This document shows positions 58,182-64,000 of a DNA stretch of 64,000 bases, one piece after another. This DNA comes from Citrus sinensis (Eukaryota > Streptophyta > Magnoliopsida > Sapindales > Rutaceae): contig NC_068564.1 in the NCBI RefSeq assembly GCF_022201045.2, positions 496,001 through 560,000 of the forward strand. Reading direction: 5' to 3'. Each line of letters starts with the position of its first letter. The stretch's first letter is position 1. The notes under the pieces were generated by a model. It did no database searches, was not told where the DNA came from, and saw only the letters and a list, made by a program, of their open reading frames with translations. A program made the position numbers and the translations under genes.

Positions 58182-58614
58182 GGGCGGAGCCTCACTCAAA
58201 CTAGAGGGTACCATAGCACCTGTAAATTTTCGTAGAATCAATGAATTTTCAAATACAAATATAACAATATCATGAGTTTTATTTTGGTCCTTGTATTCAA
58301 ACTTTAGAAGAAAAAAAATGTCGTTTAAGTTACATAATCCCGCAAACATTGATTCTGAGAGTGACTTGTACCTTTACAGTTATTAATTTATTTTTAATAA
58401 AAAAAATTTCTCCTTCCTCTGTTAGAAACAAATGAGTCTACTTTTGTGTTGATGTTTTATAGACTTTGATACATTCAAATTTGTATTATCTTTTTTTAAT
58501 AGCAAAAGAACTGTTTACATGTTACAGCCTATACAATTGAAAAAAAAAATCCGTATAATTAGTTTTAAAATGTTTTGATTTGGTCCCCGCAGAGCTGAAC
58601 TCCAAGCTCCGCCC
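58182..58614. mobile_element. possible TIR element remnant with GGGCGGAGC ends
   Basis: GGGCGGAGC at 58182-58190 and its exact complement GCTCCGCCC at 58606-58614 face inward, 433 bp apart, around AT-rich sequence. Similar GGCGGAGC ends are frequent in dicot DNA transposons, but no target duplication was found. Confidence 0.4.
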
Positions 58615-61360
58615 TATATTATGTACAATACAAAGACGTATATACTCTATACTCCATTTATGCATGAGAATTTTCAGATGCGGACATCCACTTTACAAAA
58701 TCATGTATCATTGTTTTGTCTTATTTTGCAGGAAAGGAACTATATTGGTATGTTTTGTTGCAACTCAACGACGTGTATGTTGCTCCAACTTTTATAAAAT
58801 GTTGACATTTGAAAGAGATGGAGATCGAAAACTGATATTTGCAAAATGTGAATTAAATTTAAATATGTTTACAAGTTGTACAAATATAGTTTCACATTCA
58901 CTCTTTATCATTTGTACCATACATGTTCAGATCAAATCTCCTAAATTTCGAAAAGTCACAAGTATTGTATCACTTTATGACCAATCAAGCAACGTAACCT
59001 CACATGTAAATAGTGAAAGGTGGGCTATATATGATTTCTAGTCAATGAATAGTACAAACATATTTACTTCCTATGAAGCTAGTTGCAATTTTTTTCCTAC
59101 CAAATTTCGGAATATACTAGCAAGTGGAATATAATGAGATTCATGGCGTGCAAGTCCAAAATTCCATGGATATGGAGCTTACAGAACTACTAAGTCTTAC
59201 AATTTAGGTCACCGGCCCCAATCACAGCCTTTTGAATATACTGTGATAATATTATAAATGTTATGTTATAATTTAATTGACTATGAATATAGAGAGTTTA
59301 AGTTTATGCCAAACCCTGCCCCATGCAATCTTATAAGTCTAACAAAGTCTAACTATTTGATAGTGACCCAGAAACAATGTTAAAAAACAATTAATTAATC
59401 CCCCTTCAAGTCCTTTGTTAGGGAAACTAACAAACAATGCTTTTGCCATTTGGTACCTAATATTAACATTATTTTCTTTTGAGTTAGTAACAAGTCGTTA
59501 TCCATGAATGACTTTATTTGACTACCAAACTAATTAATTAAGTCTGAATAGAGAAAAATAGAGTGAGAAACCATGAACTTAAGCTAGATAATTACCTATG
59601 CATGACAAGCGACTTACGTGTCAACCCACACGAAGCCAAAAAACACCCTAAAGAAGTCGAAATTTAACCATATATGTATATATATATATCATTCTCATTA
59701 TGTCTTCTTAACACACGAGTGCTTGGATTTTTTTGCAAAGAGTTCAAGTTTGACAAGGAGGGTGATAATTATCATTGACAAAGAGAATGATTATCGATTT
59801 TAATTATTGCAAGTTAGAAATAAATATTTAAAACGTTTTCTGAAAGCATTCTCATAAGCAGTCATTGGTAGTTCGAAATGGAGACTAATCTTAATCCCAT
59901 GACTTTACTTTTTTTTCCAAACGAAATGACTTCAGTGATCTTGTTGTTGGTATGGATTAGACCCTCTCATTCTCTAATTATGTTGAAATTTACTAATAAA
60001 AGTTGATAACATTGTAATTTTATGCCGCTTGTCTGGTCCCCATGCCATCCATGAATCTAAAAATTTGTAATTAGTATATTTCGTCAGCATGCCACCAGCA
60101 GCAGAGAGCATGGTGCATGGCTCACAGTGGCTAGATTCAACTCTTTTGGCTTACAAATGGCAACAAGTTATAAATTCCCTTTAATCTTACTTTAATCTTC
60201 AATATCTTGTTGCTAGATAAATGGGGTTTAATCTCTCGCTCACGATATATTAGAATTTAAATAGTATTAGCTTAAACCTTTTTTTTAAAGATCATCTAAG
60301 TTTTAGATCTTTTTTCACTGTTCGCGGTGATTGAATATGAGAGTAGTTAACTTCTCATTTGAAAGAGAGGGTTTAATTTTACTTAGTTGTTTCCTTTTTG
60401 CTAAATAAGTGTTTAATCTCTCATTATCAATAAGATATAATTTTAAAATCATCGCCGAACCAACATTTAAAATTCTATTCACATAAAATCATAAATTTAT
60501 CAAATTAAATCGGACGCTCTCAGAAAGGAGAGACCCACTCTTAAATTAAGATGGAAATACTTTGAGCTCTAAATTAAAAAAAAAAAATGAGGTGAAAAGA
60601 TATCAACCACCAAATTAAGGCATGATTAATAAATATGAAAGCACTTAAATTCTCCATTTTTTAAAGTTGTAGTTCATATATAGTTTACGCCAACTATGAT
60701 AATTCAATGCATTTTGTTAGTTATATTTCATTTATATAACTGCCACGGTGCCATTGTCTATCAGAATTAATTTTCAATGCAAATTAATTACGATGAAGGA
60801 AATCAAATTAAGCCACATTAGAATTTTATGGATCAAATTTGGCATTATTAGAGGTGGGAATCCTTCCTCCCAAAGTTGGGGACCTATATTTTTAGTGTTG
60901 GAGATTTTTATATGCAGGTAAATGCTCTTCTTTTTTCTTTCTTTTTTTTTTTTTTTTTTTGGGAATAAGCAGGTCAATGCCTAATAAAAATTATCTTAAG
61001 GATTTGTAATTTGAGAATAATTAGAGTTGGGTTTATATATATAATGATGATGCGATTGAATTAGACTTACAAATAAATTTTAGGAGTCATGACTCATGAA
61101 TACAATAGTCACTTATTTATATATAGTGTGCATAGTGTTGTTCTTTACTTATCAATTAAAATTGATTATTCAATTATCAATGTATGATTACAATTTCTAG
61201 AATTTATACAGAAACAAAAATTATGTGTTAAAGAATGATGGTTTTAAATAAAACAATACGTAAAAATATAATAACGCAGTCAATCGTATCAATATCTCCT
61301 AAAATTTTATCTTACAAGTGTTACATTATGTAAATATGATATGATATAATAATTCTTAGA
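58615..61360. other. AT-rich intergenic spacer
   Basis: A 153-codon plus-strand frame starting at 58580 has no domain, no codon bias and overlaps the repeat end, so it is not annotated. T-homopolymer near 60940-60960. No gene seen. Confidence 0.5.
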
Positions 61361-63047
61361 TGCGGCACCCTCGTTTTTTAATACGGATATACTGTTAAGA
61401 ATGCAGTTTAATAGCATTATGGTAATGTCGTTAAGGTGCACTAAATTTAAAACCTTATTAATAATATAAACAACTAGTACAGAGCGAGTAAGGATCGATC
61501 ATACGAAAACTATGCTAGTTTTATTTATTATCAACTCTAAAGTATGACTTAAAATAAAATTATAATAGTAATGATAATTAAAATAAAATAATAATAGTAA
61601 TGATAATATAAATTAATTTAACTAAAGAAAATGCCAACTAAAAATAAAAAGGGAGTTTATGGATTTTTAACTAAATAGCGAGAAATAAAGAAATTAAAAC
61701 TATGAAAATGATAATTTAATAAAAACACTAATTAAAGGAGAAAGAAATAATAATGATGAAAACTTTGGTTAAAGAATCATCCGCCACCACCAAACATGCA
61801 TACATTATATCAATTCTATCATTAATTTCTATTGAAACTATCAACCGTAGACAATAATAATCTCTATCAATTTCAATATTTCATTAGGCAAAACAAGCTC
61901 TTCACCTAATCTCTAACCATTAAATAATTTAAAATAAGCTCTTTAAATTTAAGATAATGGAAGCGTTGAGTCAAAAAAGATATTAGGTTGATCTAGGCAA
62001 TAAACACATAAGCTCAGATTATTTAACGTAGGTTATGTTCTTCAGCTGAAATCACTTATTCCAATTTGCTATTAATGATTAAAGTGTCAAGACAATTACG
62101 GATTAAGAATTTTAATTTACTGATAGAAATTATTCAAGTCCTATTTAATTGACCACTCAAATAAGATAAGAATAAAATCATAGGCATTTATTATAGAAAA
62201 ATACAAACAATCTCAATTAAATTGAATGACAGAAATTAAAAATCAATTATATAATATGTTTGGGGTTTTGAATTCACCCTCAACTAAATAGAAAATTGAA
62301 TTAGGAATAAAAGAGTTGATAAAATCAGTCATGAAAATTAATTCAAAAGGCTGACTTTGCTTTTATTTTTTTCTTCTCTTCTTGCAGCTGCAATCTCCAA
62401 TTCTCCTCTTAGCTGCCGGTCATGTGTTTCTTCAAAAGCCAAAGGTTGGCTTATTATTATGCCCATGCCGAATCCTTATTGATTTTATTTCCAATTTAAA
62501 GCAATTAATTTGCTTCCCTTAATTGCCATGCATATGCCAATTTCAATTCTTTATTTCCAATGCATTGTCCACCAATTGCTTAAGCAATTCACATGCATGC
62601 TTAATTTAAAAAGGCCATTTCCCTTTTTTGTCCAATTTACTTTCCATATATAATGCCATGCATGTGCAATCGCCAATTGTTACAAGGCCAAAAGGGAAAG
62701 CCAACAAATTGAATTAGGTTCAATTTCTTCTTTAGTCCCCACCTAATGGCCATAATCTTCTGAATGCGCATGAATTAATTTTATTGGTTTCGGTTTTCTT
62801 GGCAAAATCTTCAATTAGTTCCCTTTCTGATTCTTTCAAGTAGATTTTTTTCTAAATATCTTGATTTAATTTCTTTTTAATCTCAAAATATACCTAAAAT
62901 AACAAAATGTAAAAATTAAGATAAAACTAACCCAATAAAATATGATTTACTAAATTAAAAATTAACTAAAAGAACTAGAATATTTAAGATCAAAACAAGT
63001 AAAAGATGGAGAAATTAATTAAATATAGAGAAAATATGCACTTATCA
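61361..63047 (-). mobile_element. possible solo LTR or LTR fragment
   Basis: Read on the minus strand the segment starts TGATAAGTGCATATTTTCTC and ends CGAGGGTGCCGCA, i.e. TG...CA, and near its end contains text like that preceding primer-binding sites of dicot gypsy-type LTRs (GATCGATCCTTACTCGCTC, CAGTATATCCGTATTAAAAA). No internal gag-pol and no matching 5-bp duplication were found. The assignment rests on remembered resemblance. Confidence 0.3.
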
Positions 63048-63136
63048 CATTAAAATGACTTTATTTAACCCCATAACTTAAAAACGTGTTCGCATAAAAA
63101 AAAACACGAGCACCTATATATGCTTGAGAAGCACTC

Positions 63137-63141
<5 letters not shown>

Positions 63142-63177
<36 letters not shown>

Positions 63178-63178
63178 A
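63142..63178. repeat. (AT)n(AG)n compound microsatellite
   Basis: An ATATATATATAT run passes into AGAGAGAGAGAG. Simple-sequence repeat. Confidence 0.9.
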
Positions 63179-64000
63179 GCTAGGTTGGGTTAAATTGAGT
63201 CACAAATCACAAATGGGCCCTAGAAATAGCTAGGCTTTCAAAATGGGCTTTTCCAAAGAAAGTGTGAATGCTCCCACCGAAATCCGCAATCACGAGGTAA
63301 AAATGTAGAAAGTAGAATGGGGAATCCTAAGCTAAGGCAACAATGAAACATAAGAAGTTATTTATTTATTTTCAAGTTATGGTAGCAATTCAATACTGAA
63401 AGGAGAATCCTAAACTAATGGATTATGGTAATTACCATGGCATTTTTTTCCCCCTTTGGTTACTCATCTTTGTTTTGAAATTGAAATAAAGAGTTACTAC
63501 TTAATTATCTGCGGTTTAAATTAATGCATGCCCATGTTAAATCTTGATTACATGTAACGAAAGAATAATGTGAGAGCCAAAATATCTGTTCGGAACTTGA
63601 ACCGAATATTTGTCAGCCTCGTCGGCAAGTCTTATGAGATATGAAACTATTTGATTAAGAGCCCAATTTGGTTTAGTGGTGTTGTGAAATAGAAGTATCT
63701 ACAATGAGAAATTTGATGATGTTTCGGAAATTACATCACTACCTATTTTATTACTTGCGGCAGTGCCTGGTGCATCATCACTGCGTTGGCTGATGATGAA
63801 CAAGACGTAATACTTCTATTGATTCATGTTTTTTTTTCCCGTCTTGTGTATTAGCTTATCATGAGATGGGTTTAAATCTCAATCACTAAACACCAACTCT
63901 CACCTTCTATTCTTATCGACCACAGGCAGATTGCATATTCACAGCCGGCTAGGGCCACTCCCGAATGGCAGTTGAAATGCTTATTCGATAGTATCAGAAT
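63179..64000. other. intergenic sequence to the window edge
   Basis: No supported gene or repeat boundary. Confidence 0.5.

Noticed and set aside
58580-59041. 153-codon plus-strand frame
   Set aside because: Cys/Ile-rich AT-biased translation without domains, overlapping a repeat end and lacking promoter or splice context.
1-64000. CRISPR arrays, bacterial operons or phage-like systems
   Set aside because: No regularly spaced repeats, no Shine-Dalgarno-led gene clusters; every supported gene is of plant nuclear type.

Overview
The window is plant nuclear DNA. The protein-coding genes have many short exons bounded by GT/AG sites, AT-rich introns and long AT-rich intergenic spacers with miniature transposons. 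The families are plant-specific: R2R3-MYB, NAC, DYW-type PPR, plant mTERF, SCI1. A nuclear gene encodes only the 5' part of mitochondrial ribosomal protein L2, a configuration known from core eudicots. A woody rosid such as Citrus would fit the overall look, but the species call is an impression, not a demonstration.

Layout. 802-3512 (+): six-exon MnmM/YtqB-type tRNA methyltransferase. 3660-3732 (-): tRNA-Arg(CCG). 3839-4237: small hAT-like element. 4982-6574 (+): intronless gene with two successive divergent NAC domains. 8823-9821 (-): nuclear 5'-rpl2 with an intron in its 5'UTR and a ribosomal-protein-type promoter; its 3' flank still carries decayed rpl2 homology. 10213-10725: second hAT-like element. 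11491-16843 (-): twelve-exon mercaptopyruvate sulfurtransferase. 17442-18060: pseudogene patch made of mTERF-like plus DEAD-box-helicase-like sequence. 18287-19444 (-): mTERF. 20323-24268 (-): thirteen-exon DEAD-box helicase of the Rrp3/DDX47/RH10 type. 24821-25454: Mutator-like element in the bidirectional promoter region. 25943-28811 (+): proteasome alpha-2 subunit. 29643-32873 (-): DYW-type PPR protein. 33847-36954 (-): SCI1-like basic protein with a 2.4-kb intron. 38009-38436 (-): orphan coding-like segment. 38739-47086 (-): seventeen-exon TTI1 homologue. 47087-53916: repeat-rich spacer containing a 990-bp hAT-like element with an 8-bp target duplication. 53917-56196 (-): R2R3-MYB. 56197-64000: AT-rich intergenic sequence with repeat remnants and no gene I can support.

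The genes do not form a pathway; this is an ordinary eukaryotic gene neighbourhood. Several serve organelle gene expression or RNA metabolism (MnmM-like, rpl2, mTERF, PPR, RH10), but nothing in the sequence suggests coordinated control. The observations most worth following are the twin-NAC protein, the nuclear 5'-rpl2 with its decayed continuation, the two-gene pseudogene patch that preserves the order of its parents, the non-GT donor inferred in TTI1, the missing ATG of the PPR gene, and the three related hAT-like elements with target duplications. I did not find convincing evidence of an undescribed multi-gene system.
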